The notes under the pieces: model-generated
Told to the model about the DNA's origin: nothing
Database searches by the model: none
Seen by the model: the letters and a program-made list of their open reading frames with translations, nothing else
In this document: piece by piece, positions 1-10,238 of the stretch
Layout: each line of letters opens with the position of its first letter
Numbering within the stretch: position 1 is the first letter of the stretch
Program-made: the position numbers and the translations under genes
Source of the DNA: Prochlorococcus sp. AG-363-K07
GTDB taxonomy: Bacteria; Cyanobacteriota; Cyanobacteriia; PCC-6307; Cyanobiaceae
DNA: 64,000 nucleotides
Reading direction: 5' to 3'
Assembly (NCBI GenBank): GCA_003280225.1
Contig: QCFO01000007.1
Coordinates: forward strand, 1 to 64,000

Positions 1-1
1 T

Positions 2-91
2 TGTCCTTGGATTAACTTTCACCCTTCTACTCCTATTGAAGTAGGGATTCAACGCTTTGCAGAGTGGTACAAGAAGTTCTATGAGACCTAA
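2..91 (+). CDS. NAD-dependent nucleoside-sugar epimerase, C-terminal end only (partial at window start)
   Basis: Frame starting at nt 2 reads CPWINFHPSTPIEVGIQRFAEWYKKFYET*, which resembles the C-terminus of NDP-sugar epimerases (CapI/WbpP-like). Confidence 0.65.
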   Translation, partial: CPWINFHPSTPIEVGIQRFAEWYKKFYET

Positions 92-179
92 AATTTCAAC
101 AAGGTACTTTTCTTCCAACTTCGAATTAGCTTACTCACTAGAAAATGATCCTAAAGAGTAACTACCACTTCTAACACCT

Positions 180-413
180 TTGACAGAAAAATGTTGCCAC
201 TCAATTTTGGAGCCTCCCCGAATCACTTTTAAACCTATGTCCTTACTTCGTCCACCTTCCGATGACAGCCCTGGCGAGCAAGCTTCACAAACCCCATCAG
301 GGAAAAAAGTTCCAATGGTGGTGGACGCAATGGTTCGGATGATCCAAAAAGCAAGTAGCCAAGAAGAAAGTAAGAATAAAGAAGCCGATAGAGAAGAAAT
401 GAATGGAAATTGA
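180..413 (+). CDS. Small hypothetical protein overlapping the cpeS start (may start at ATG 237)
   Basis: 77-aa ORF whose stop overlaps the start of the cpeS ORF by 11 bp; same strand as cpeS/cpeT. Confidence 0.4.
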   Translation: MTEKCCHSILEPPRITFKPMSLLRPPSDDSPGEQASQTPSGKKVPMVVDAMVRMIQKASSQEESKNKEADREEMNGN

Positions 414-948
414 AGAATTCTTTTGTAAGAGTGAAGGCAACTGGCGATCTATGAGAAGTAGTCATTCACTAGCTTTTAAGCAGTTTGAACAGGTAATTAG
501 TCAAATAGAAATTAAACGGTTAAAGAAAGATGAACCAAAGGTAACCAATTTAATAAATAAATATTCTCATCTAAAAAACAAATATTCATCAGGGTTCATA
601 ATGAATTGGGAAGCTGAGAGTGACTGGTCAGAAAACGAAAATAAAGCCAAAAGGTCTGGCTCCAGCATCTTAATCCCTATTGCAATGAATAACTCAGAAG
701 GATTAATAATCAACAGCCAAGGTTATACAGAACAAAACCTCACGCTATCAAGCTACATTGTTAGCGAAGGAATAATCCTCATCAAAAACCAATATGAAAC
801 TTCAATTACTGAAGAACGTATTTGGTTTCTCTCAGATAATCTACGATGTAGATCATCTGCGGTTTTTACAAAAAACAAAAAAGGTGTTATACAAACCTCA
901 TACGCTTCAGAACTAAAAATTTCCGAAAAAAATAAAGGCACTAGTTAA
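403..948 (+). CDS. cpeS: Phycoerythrobilin lyase CpeS (phycobiliprotein lyase, lipocalin-like)
   Basis: 181 aa with CpeS/CpcS-like features (FFxxSEGNWRSMRSSHSLAF...; RIWFLSDNLRCRSS) in a phycoerythrin gene cluster. Confidence 0.85.
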   Translation: MEIEEFFCKSEGNWRSMRSSHSLAFKQFEQVISQIEIKRLKKDEPKVTNLINKYSHLKNKYSSGFIMNWEAESDWSENENKAKRSGSSILIPIAMNNSEGLIINSQGYTEQNLTLSSYIVSEGIILIKNQYETSITEERIWFLSDNLRCRSSAVFTKNKKGVIQTSYASELKISEKNKGTS

Positions 949-955
949 TCTAATC

Positions 956-1567
956 ATGAATTCTTCTAATACTCTTATAAAATTTGCAAAGTCGATTTCA
1001 GGCGAATACTCCAATTTTAAGCAAGCTCAACAAAATCCACAGCAATATGCCCATATAAAAATTTACTTTCGACCATTAAAGAACTCGATAATGAAAGGAG
1101 GATGGTTCTACTCTGAACAAAGCTATGATCATGCTCCTTGGTCGCCGTACAGGCAAGGTGTGCATCAATTATCGATTATTGATGATTTAATTATTGTAGA
1201 GAACTACAAACTAAAGAACGCCGAAAGGATTGCAGGAGGTGGGTTTTACCCAGAAATCCTAAGTGAAATAAAGTCGCATCTTCTAACAAAAAGAGAAGGG
1301 TGTTCAATGTATTTCACTAAAGGCAGAGGTGATTTTTTTAGAGGCCACCTTCAACCTGGTCACAAATGTACAATTAAGATGAATAATAAGTTGACTTATT
1401 TAACAAGTTATGTTGAAATAAATGGAGAGGATTGGAATAGCCTTGACGAAGGTTTTGATATCAGTAGTGGACAGAAGCTTTGGGGTTCAGAGTTTGGTCC
1501 ACTGCATTTCAAAAAAATTAAATCGTTAGGAGGTAATATCACTGCAACATGGTTAAATAGCAAATAG
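956..1567 (+). CDS. cpeT: Bilin lyase CpeT
   Basis: 203 aa CpeT/CpcT-like (SGEYSNFKQAQQNPQQYAHIKIYFRPL...; YSEQSYDHAPWSPYRQGVHQL), adjacent to cpeS. Confidence 0.88.
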   Translation: MNSSNTLIKFAKSISGEYSNFKQAQQNPQQYAHIKIYFRPLKNSIMKGGWFYSEQSYDHAPWSPYRQGVHQLSIIDDLIIVENYKLKNAERIAGGGFYPEILSEIKSHLLTKREGCSMYFTKGRGDFFRGHLQPGHKCTIKMNNKLTYLTSYVEINGEDWNSLDEGFDISSGQKLWGSEFGPLHFKKIKSLGGNITATWLNSK

Positions 1568-1581
1568 GTACATATACGACC

Positions 1582-2925
1582 CTATTCACAATGATATTTA
1601 AAAAGCAATTCCTCAGACTTAGCTCTTACAAACCTATTTGAATCTTCTCTAGTAACCAAAAGATACTCAACAAAGGATTTATTCTTACCCATACCTAGAA
1701 TCCGATCAATTACCATTAGAGCTGCATATCTACAAGCCCAAAAAGAAGTGGAATATTGATTAATCCATTGGGGTAAAAATTCTTCTGAAGATGATGGGAA
1801 AAGCTTAGACAAAGCAAGAATTGCAGCAGGTCTAAATTTAATCATAGCTGGCCAACTTTTACCAAGTGCATGCAATATAATTCCCCTTATTTCTTGAAGT
1901 TGCTCTTGATTCCATCTATCTTTAACTCTAAAAAGTATCATCAAAAAGTAAAGCGCTCCATAATCAACTCGCATATCTCCTAATTTAGGATAAAGAATGG
2001 GCCAAATTTCATCTACTTTTCTATTTGAGATCACTTTCAATGCAGTATATGCTCTACGAAAATCGGTGGAGAAGAACTGATCTATATAGAAACTGTCTTC
2101 TTGAGATCCCAAGAAATCGTTTGCAAGGCTTAACTTTTCTGGATTATCCAGAATCAAATCATCAAGACACCTAAGTAATTCTAATTCATTAAATTTTAGA
2201 CAATTCTCTGGCCAAAGAACATCTAAAGCTCGCATTCTAAAGGAGGGAGCGACTGGTGTTTTTAAAATTAAATCTAACAAACTAATTTCTCCTGCTTCTA
2301 TAATATCATTAACAGCACATTGCCTTGTATTTTGATTAGGTAATAGGAGAAATTTAGCAAGCTCTTTAATGTACTGGGAGTCACCAGATAATTTCTTTAT
2401 TGCAACAATTACTGCTCCCCGAACCCCTGGAGAAGTGGATGGATCATGTAATAGATTTTTTATTTTATCCAACACTGATACAGCTTGCATACCAGATAAA
2501 GATTGGATCAAAAGCCTTCTATTCTGATTTGGATTGTCAAGCAATTCAGCGATCAAATTTATAGAAGAAGTTTCTCTACAGCCAAGTTTTTGCAATGCCC
2601 AAGCAGCATTCTCTACTAAATAAGGATCATTACTTTTTAAATAACCGCGAATAGATGGTATAGCTCTTTTGCAACCATGACGAGCTAGAATTTCAATAGC
2701 CTTTCGCTTCGCTAAGCATACACAACTATCTTCAATACTAGAATCAAGTAATTGCAAAAGCTTTTCTTCAGTATCAGCACCTGGATATTTTAATGAATGG
2801 AAAACAGCTTTATAGTAATCACTAGAGAGCTCAAGTTGATGCATTGGCTTGTCAAGAATCTGAAACACCTCATCCTTTGTAAGGATAGGTAGATTGTCGA
2901 ATGAACCATGCTTCACTCTCAACAT
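1582..2925 (-). CDS. cpeY: Phycoerythrobilin lyase CpeY (HEAT-repeat)
   Basis: 447 aa HEAT-repeat protein (AIPSIRGYLKSNDPYLVENAAWALQKLG) in the phycoerythrin cluster; length and context fit CpeY. Confidence 0.85.
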   Translation of the reverse strand: MLRVKHGSFDNLPILTKDEVFQILDKPMHQLELSSDYYKAVFHSLKYPGADTEEKLLQLLDSSIEDSCVCLAKRKAIEILARHGCKRAIPSIRGYLKSNDPYLVENAAWALQKLGCRETSSINLIAELLDNPNQNRRLLIQSLSGMQAVSVLDKIKNLLHDPSTSPGVRGAVIVAIKKLSGDSQYIKELAKFLLLPNQNTRQCAVNDIIEAGEISLLDLILKTPVAPSFRMRALDVLWPENCLKFNELELLRCLDDLILDNPEKLSLANDFLGSQEDSFYIDQFFSTDFRRAYTALKVISNRKVDEIWPILYPKLGDMRVDYGALYFLMILFRVKDRWNQEQLQEIRGIILHALGKSWPAMIKFRPAAILALSKLFPSSSEEFLPQWINQYSTSFWACRYAALMVIDRILGMGKNKSFVEYLLVTREDSNRFVRAKSEELLFKYHCE

Positions 2926-3143
2926 CCATAATGGAGCTGGACTAACAATTTAGGATACAATGAACAATAAGAGTAAATCAATCAAGAAATTGTATAAAAT
3001 AAAATTAGGCTTATATTTTATAAAGACAAATAATGAAAAGGATCTGATCGAAATTCAACATTATTTTTCATTTTATTGCTGAGCAGTAAGATCGATAGGG
3101 TTTTATATTTTCATAGTATTGAAAATCGCACTGAGCAAAAGAG

Positions 3144-4034
3144 TTGTCAACACAATCCTCAAAAGAAATATTTGAGAAGGAACTCATCCTCACAGAAACG
3201 GAAGCCTATGAATTGGCGCTTGAACTGAAATCACAACTCAGGCGAGGTCAAATACTTCAAGCTGATGAGAAACGTTTAAATCTCATAGTTGCAGGATTAG
3301 GTGATAAAAGAGGGCTTCTAAGACGCACTTTTACAGAAAGTCTGGGGGTCATAGGCCAATCTGCACTGCCACTACTAAAAGACGCTCTTCGCAAGCACTC
3401 TAATGTCACAGTAAGGCGTGCCGCAGCTAAAGCCCTGAAATTAATTGGCGACCCAAGCGCACTACCAGATCTACTGGAAGCCGTCATAAAGGATGATGAC
3501 CCTGTTGTTCAAGGCTCATCTGTTGGAGCTATAGCAATCTTCGGTGAAGTCTCAGTCGAACCCTTAATTAGTGTCTTAACCAATCCAGATAGTAATGCTA
3601 TGCAATGCGGACTCGCCTCATGGGGACTGGCATTTATAGGTGCAAAAGCTCCACAAGCTCTCCGTAAAGCCGCTAAATCAAAACATGTCGCAACCAGAGC
3701 CGCTTCTATTGCAGCACTTGGCGAGCTCATTCATGTCTTTGAAGATCCAATCGATCAGGATCTTCTCACACAAGCCCTCAAAGATCCCTCCTATGAAGTT
3801 AGAGCAGAGGCAACTATCCAGCTTGGAAAGCTCGAAGGAAAAACCTGGACACAACCTCTTCTATTGGCAACACTTAAAGACTCGAATGCTGTTGTCAGAA
3901 AAAATGCCGCATTATCTTTAATGAAGTCGGGGGTTAAAGAAGTGATAGATGAACTCAAAAAAATCTCTCGAGAAGAAACTGATGCCCAAGTTATTACTAT
4001 TTTAAATCTCGCGATTAAGAAATTGAATACCTGA
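3144..4034 (+). CDS. PBS-lyase HEAT-repeat protein, CpeF/MpeU/MpeV-like bilin lyase (TTG start)
   Basis: 296 aa with tandem HEAT-like repeats (VRRAAAKALKLIGDPSALPDLLEAVIKDDDPVVQGSSVGAIAIFG); sits between cpeY and cpeZ on the opposite strand. Confidence 0.7.
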   Translation: MSTQSSKEIFEKELILTETEAYELALELKSQLRRGQILQADEKRLNLIVAGLGDKRGLLRRTFTESLGVIGQSALPLLKDALRKHSNVTVRRAAAKALKLIGDPSALPDLLEAVIKDDDPVVQGSSVGAIAIFGEVSVEPLISVLTNPDSNAMQCGLASWGLAFIGAKAPQALRKAAKSKHVATRAASIAALGELIHVFEDPIDQDLLTQALKDPSYEVRAEATIQLGKLEGKTWTQPLLLATLKDSNAVVRKNAALSLMKSGVKEVIDELKKISREETDAQVITILNLAIKKLNT

Positions 4035-4053
4035 AGGTCTCATGAATATGTTT

Positions 4054-4704
4054 TCAAATAGCTGTAATTTCATTTATTGAATTTTCTATATAAAACCTCA
4101 CACTTTCTCGAATAAGGATATCAGTTTCTTTATCCTCATATAATTGATTTAGACATTCTCTTGCTGATGGATGCTCTATCTCTCCAATTGCAGTTACAGA
4201 TGCCTTAGCCTTCAAAAGATCTTTACTCTTTACCTGTCTAATCAATAAGGGAAGTCCCAAAACCCCTAGTTGCCTTAATAAAGAAATCATAGCTAATGAG
4301 ATTTGAGGGCTTGGATCATTTAAGCACGAGTTTAGAACTCGACTTAGTCCATGAGGCATCACTTTATACTTTTCCAGTGCAACTATCTTTACCAATGTTT
4401 TCAGACAACTTGTTCGCAATTCTTCCTTTTTAGTAGAAAAAAAAACTTTTAATATCGGTTCCAATGCTTTATCTCCAAAGGCTCCCAAAGCCTTAACGGC
4501 TTTTCTTCTGAGATGGACATTTTGACTTCCTAGATCAACAATTAATCTCACCATTGATTCTTCTGGCCAAAATTTAACCATATCAAGATAAGCCTTATAA
4601 TTAATATTTGGATTGGGATGGTGATAATCTAAGAACAAATTTTCCAATGAGGGTATGCTCTCAGAAGATGATTTATTCCCTGTAGAAGCTTGACTGTTCT
4701 TCAT
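4054..4704 (-). CDS. cpeZ: CpeZ, HEAT-repeat phycoerythrin lyase/chaperone-like protein
   Basis: 216 aa HEAT-repeat protein immediately downstream of cpeBA on the same strand. Confidence 0.8.
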   Translation of the reverse strand: MKNSQASTGNKSSSESIPSLENLFLDYHHPNPNINYKAYLDMVKFWPEESMVRLIVDLGSQNVHLRRKAVKALGAFGDKALEPILKVFFSTKKEELRTSCLKTLVKIVALEKYKVMPHGLSRVLNSCLNDPSPQISLAMISLLRQLGVLGLPLLIRQVKSKDLLKAKASVTAIGEIEHPSARECLNQLYEDKETDILIRESVRFYIENSINEITAI

Positions 4705-4832
4705 ATGAATTCAGATCAACATACAATGAAAAAGGAATGCTTTAAACAGATAAAAACTCTTTTATAGAAGGTATTTTATAATTATCACATTATAGATTAA
4801 ATCAACTTGAAGCATGAACTTGAATTCAAGTA

Positions 4833-5312
<480 letters not shown>

Positions 5313-5340
5313 TCAAAGGAAGAATGGTTTGATCCGGTTA

Positions 5341-6027
<687 letters not shown>

Positions 6028-6183
6028 TCATTCAAGAAACGTGTTTTATCCGATAGAAGGGTGGCCTGCTCATCATCAATAATTACACTTAATATGAACA
6101 CAATCTATTTTATTAAGGTCTCTCAAAGCTATCCCAAAGTAAAATTAGCATATCAAGGTAATATAAATTACAGCAATAGATCA

Positions 6184-6390
6184 ATGACAAAACCAACTGA
6201 TGACGATCTAAATCAATCAATTGAAGAAATTTCTGCATATCGAGACAGACTAAAACAAGCATTAATTGAAAACGCTAGAAAGCTGCAAATACCAACACAC
6301 AAAATCAACTCTAGTCTTGAAGGGAATCTCGAATTAAATCATCTCAAAACAATTATTGAGCACTTGAAATCAGGTCATGAAAATAATTGA
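6184..6390 (+). CDS. Conserved small hypothetical protein
   Basis: MTKPTDDDLNQSIEEISAYRDRLKQALIENARKLQIP...; ATG at 6184 chosen over the longer ORF from 6061. Confidence 0.55.
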   Translation: MTKPTDDDLNQSIEEISAYRDRLKQALIENARKLQIPTHKINSSLEGNLELNHLKTIIEHLKSGHENN

Positions 6391-6457
6391 ATCAATAAGA
6401 TGATAGTTAAGCATTACCTTTCCCTATCCCAAAACTCAATGTGAATCAAATACAGCA

Positions 6458-8881
6458 ATGAATCTACCTAACATTACTTTCTTAGAAGGTCTAAATACTG
6501 CTCAAAGATGTGCAGTTGATCATCACAAAGGTCCATTACTTGTTGTCGCCGGTGCAGGGAGCGGGAAGACAAGAGCCCTTACTCATCGCATAGCTCATCT
6601 AATCAGTTGCTATGGAGTAGACCCAAGTGAAATTCTTGCAGTGACTTTCACAAATAAAGCCGCTCGTGAAATGAAAGAACGATTGGAAATACTTTTCATC
6701 AAAGAACTGGCCAATAAAAAATTTGGCCAGCCTTGGAATACTTTAGCCTCTGCTGATCAACGTTTATTAAGGAACCAAGTCTATGCAGAGATTACAAAAG
6801 ATCTATGGATAGGTACCTTTCATGCACTTTTCTCACGCCTACTTCGTTTTGACATAGAGAAGTTTAAAGACCCAGAAGGCTACAGATGGACAAGACAGTT
6901 TTCTATATATGATGAATCTGATTCTCAGAGTCTTGTAAAAGAAATTGTTACTCAAGAGATGCAACTTGACCCTAAAAGGTTTGAACCAAAAAAAATAAGA
7001 TGGGCAATTAGTAATGCCAAAAACCAAGGTTTTCTGCCAGATCAATTAGAAATACAAGCAGAAGGGCAACGAGGGAAACTGACTGCTCAAGCATATAGAC
7101 GTTATCGAAATTCTTTAGCCGCCAATAATGCTTTAGACTTTGATGACCTTTTACTTTTGCCCGTTCAGTTACTTCAACAAAATCATGATGTTAGGCACTA
7201 TTGGCACAAAAGATTTCGGCATCTTTTGGTCGATGAGTACCAGGATACTAATAGAATTCAATATGAACTACTAAAGTTGATAGTAACTAATGGTGAGGAC
7301 CCTTCTTTATTTGATAAGTGGAATAATAGATCTGTATTTGTGGTAGGAGATGCTGATCAAAGTATTTATAGTTTTCGAGCGGCAGATTTTAGAATTCTCA
7401 TGGGATTTCAAGAAGACTTTGGAGATAAAACTCCGGATCAACAAGCATCTACTCTGGTGAAATTAGAAGACAATTATAGATCTACATCCAATATTCTTGA
7501 AGCAGCAAATTTTTTAATCGCAAATAACACTGAAAGAATCGACAAAGTATTAAGAGCAACCAGAGGAACTGGAGAACTAATTAAATTGACGAAGTGTGAT
7601 GATGAAATCGCCGAAGCAGAAGCAGTCATACATCGATTAAGAATTCTTGAAGCTGGAAACTCTGATTTGCACTGGAAAGATATTGCTATTCTTTACAGAA
7701 CCAATGCTCAGTCTAGGACTTTAGAAGAATCATTAGTTAGATGGCGAATACCATACATTGTTGTTGGAGGCCTTCGTTTTTATGATAGACGGGAAATCAA
7801 GGATATACTTTCTTATCTAAGGCTTCTAATAAATCCATCTGACAGTGTAAGTCTACTACGTGTTATTAATGTCCCAAGAAGAGGAATTGGAAAAACAACA
7901 ATACAAAGGCTAACTGATGCAGCAAATCAATTAGGAATACCTCTTTGGGATGTAGTGAATGATGCCGAAGCAGTAAGGACATTATCCGGAAGATCTGCAA
8001 AAGGAGTACTGCAATTCTCAGAATTAATTAACTATCTTCAATCTCATATAGAACATTCCTCTACATCTAAACTAATTCAATTAGTTTTGGAAAAAAGTGG
8101 TTATCTAAATGAGCTTATTACTGCTGCAACTGATGAGGCTGAAGAACGTCGTCGTAATCTGCAGGAATTAGTAAATGCAGCCCTTCAGTTTGAAGAAGAA
8201 AATGATATGGCAGATCTAGAAAGCTTTCTTTCTTCTGCCGCCTTAGCTAGTGATGCAGACAGCAAAGATACTCATGCAGACCGAATAACCCTCATGACGC
8301 TTCATAGCAGCAAAGGGTTGGAATTCCCTATCGTTTGCCTTGTCGGAATGGAACAAGGTCTATTTCCAAGCTATCGCTCGCTTGACAACCCTGCTTCATT
8401 AGAAGAAGAAAGACGACTTTGTTATGTAGGGCTAACTAGAGCAAAAGAGAGACTATTCCTTTCACATGCCACAGAACGAAGGATGTGGGGAGGAATGCGA
8501 GAACCAGCTTTGCCCTCAATATTCTTGTCTGAAATCCCTGAAGAACTTGTAGAAGGAGACATCCCTCTTAGTGGCGGAACAGCTTTAAGAAGAACAAGAA
8601 ATCTCGACAGGCAAACCCGAATAGATCGCCCAGAGAATCCGGCAGACAAATCAAGTCTCTCAATCAATAATCCAAAAAATGCTATAAGAAAACGAAGTAC
8701 TGGTCCATCACCAGGAAAGGCCTGGTCTATTGGAGATCAAGTACTACATAAAGCTTTTGGAGCTGGGGAAATAACCCATATTTTTGGGGAAGGAGAAAAA
8801 ATATCAATTGCTGTGAAATTTAAGGGTATGGGACCAAAAATCCTCGATCCTCGCCTAGCACCTATCGAAATTATTCAATGA
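6458..8881 (+). CDS. UvrD/PcrA/Rep-family superfamily-1 DNA helicase
   Basis: LNTAQRCAVDHHKGPLLVVAGAGSGKTRALTHRIAHLI, VDEYQDTNRIQYELLKLI, GDADQSIYSFRAAD, MTLHSSKGLEFPIVCLVGMEQGLFP. Confidence 0.95.
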   Translation: MNLPNITFLEGLNTAQRCAVDHHKGPLLVVAGAGSGKTRALTHRIAHLISCYGVDPSEILAVTFTNKAAREMKERLEILFIKELANKKFGQPWNTLASADQRLLRNQVYAEITKDLWIGTFHALFSRLLRFDIEKFKDPEGYRWTRQFSIYDESDSQSLVKEIVTQEMQLDPKRFEPKKIRWAISNAKNQGFLPDQLEIQAEGQRGKLTAQAYRRYRNSLAANNALDFDDLLLLPVQLLQQNHDVRHYWHKRFRHLLVDEYQDTNRIQYELLKLIVTNGEDPSLFDKWNNRSVFVVGDADQSIYSFRAADFRILMGFQEDFGDKTPDQQASTLVKLEDNYRSTSNILEAANFLIANNTERIDKVLRATRGTGELIKLTKCDDEIAEAEAVIHRLRILEAGNSDLHWKDIAILYRTNAQSRTLEESLVRWRIPYIVVGGLRFYDRREIKDILSYLRLLINPSDSVSLLRVINVPRRGIGKTTIQRLTDAANQLGIPLWDVVNDAEAVRTLSGRSAKGVLQFSELINYLQSHIEHSSTSKLIQLVLEKSGYLNELITAATDEAEERRRNLQELVNAALQFEEENDMADLESFLSSAALASDADSKDTHADRITLMTLHSSKGLEFPIVCLVGMEQGLFPSYRSLDNPASLEEERRLCYVGLTRAKERLFLSHATERRMWGGMREPALPSIFLSEIPEELVEGDIPLSGGTALRRTRNLDRQTRIDRPENPADKSSLSINNPKNAIRKRSTGPSPGKAWSIGDQVLHKAFGAGEITHIFGEGEKISIAVKFKGMGPKILDPRLAPIEIIQ

Positions 8882-8934
8882 AAACTAACCTCAGTCCTTT
8901 TCAATTCTGGCAAATGTAGAAAAAGCCACGATTT

Positions 8935-10188
8935 ATGATTATGGAGAGCCCTTTAGAAAAAAAATTGAAACTTGAATGGCCAGGCTTGCCACACGATTTA
9001 CTATTTACATTTAAAAAAATAGCTGACAAGTTAGGTATGGGTCCAATTGCAATTGTGGGAGGTGCTGTAAGAGACGAACTAATTAGAATACACAATGAAG
9101 GAGTGTCACAAAAAGGTAAAGATATAGATCTCTTAGTAGAAGGCTCAGCAACAAAATTAAGCAAAGCGATATCGAAAGAATTAGGACCCAAAAGAGTCAA
9201 AAATATAAAGCAACATGTCCAATACAACACTGTAGAAATGACCGTAGATGGCTTTTCAATAGATTTAGCCACAGCAAGATTAGAAAAATATCACTCACCA
9301 GGCTTAAATCCAGTAGTAAAAGGCTCATCTCTTCTTCAAGATCTTGGCCGTCGGGACTTCAGTGTCAATGCAATGGCAATAGAACTCTCAGAGATGCAAC
9401 TTATTGATCCATATGGAGGAGAAAATGCTATTAAGAAAAAAAAACTTAAATTTCTTCATGAATTAAGTGTTCAAGAAGATCCAACTAGGGTCATCAGAGC
9501 AGCTAGATATTCAGCAAGATTAAACCTTAATCTCGATGATCAGTCTATAGATCAAATCAAGTCTACATTGCACAAATGGCCTTGGAAATTCAGAGAAGAA
9601 TGCACTCCAAATGAGGTTCCACCAGCTCTAGGTACAAGATTAAGATTAGAACTAGAGCTATTACTAAGAAATGAGCCATGGGAGTTAGCACTTAAGAATC
9701 TAAAGTCATGGGGTGGCTTTTTATTACTAGATAAGAAATTACAAAATGACATGCTCTGGAAAAGAAGAATGAGAAGAGCTAGCAAGTTGAAAGTTGAAAA
9801 ACTAACTGCACTCATAATAGGAGCTGGAGACCCTAACAAAATTGCAAAGAGATTACAAATACCAAAGAATCAACAAGACTTGATTTCTGGCTATCTTAAT
9901 TTAGAAAAGTATTTATTAACAATTCAGAGGAATGAGGCATATTTAATATGGACCTCTTCAGAATGGACTTTTGCTATTGAAAGCGGAGGTTGGGAAGATG
10001 GTTCGATTGCACTTTATATCTCGAATGGCGGGAAATTTTGGCGACAACTTTTCAAATGGATTACACGCTGGAAATCGATTAAATCTTCAATTACTGCAAA
10101 AGATCTTTTGAAACAAGGGTGGCAGCCTGGCCCCGAACTTGGTAAAGAGCTAAGAAGACTTAGGGCATTAGAAATTGACAAGAATTAG
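8935..10188 (+). CDS. CCA tRNA nucleotidyltransferase / poly(A) polymerase family protein
   Basis: IVGGAVRDELIR...GKDIDLLVEG...LGRRDFSVNAMAIEL...LIDPYGG...DPTRVIRAARYSARL. Confidence 0.88.
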   Translation: MIMESPLEKKLKLEWPGLPHDLLFTFKKIADKLGMGPIAIVGGAVRDELIRIHNEGVSQKGKDIDLLVEGSATKLSKAISKELGPKRVKNIKQHVQYNTVEMTVDGFSIDLATARLEKYHSPGLNPVVKGSSLLQDLGRRDFSVNAMAIELSEMQLIDPYGGENAIKKKKLKFLHELSVQEDPTRVIRAARYSARLNLNLDDQSIDQIKSTLHKWPWKFREECTPNEVPPALGTRLRLELELLLRNEPWELALKNLKSWGGFLLLDKKLQNDMLWKRRMRRASKLKVEKLTALIIGAGDPNKIAKRLQIPKNQQDLISGYLNLEKYLLTIQRNEAYLIWTSSEWTFAIESGGWEDGSIALYISNGGKFWRQLFKWITRWKSIKSSITAKDLLKQGWQPGPELGKELRRLRALEIDKN

Positions 10189-10238
10189 ATTTAAATTTAA
10201 TAAAGTATAGTCCCTAAAAATAATAAGATAAGACTTGA

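Noticed and set aside
235-465. Minus-strand ORF of 76 aa antisense to the cpeS upstream ORF
   Set aside because: Low-complexity Leu/Phe/Ser-rich translation, antisense to cpeS start; no supporting context
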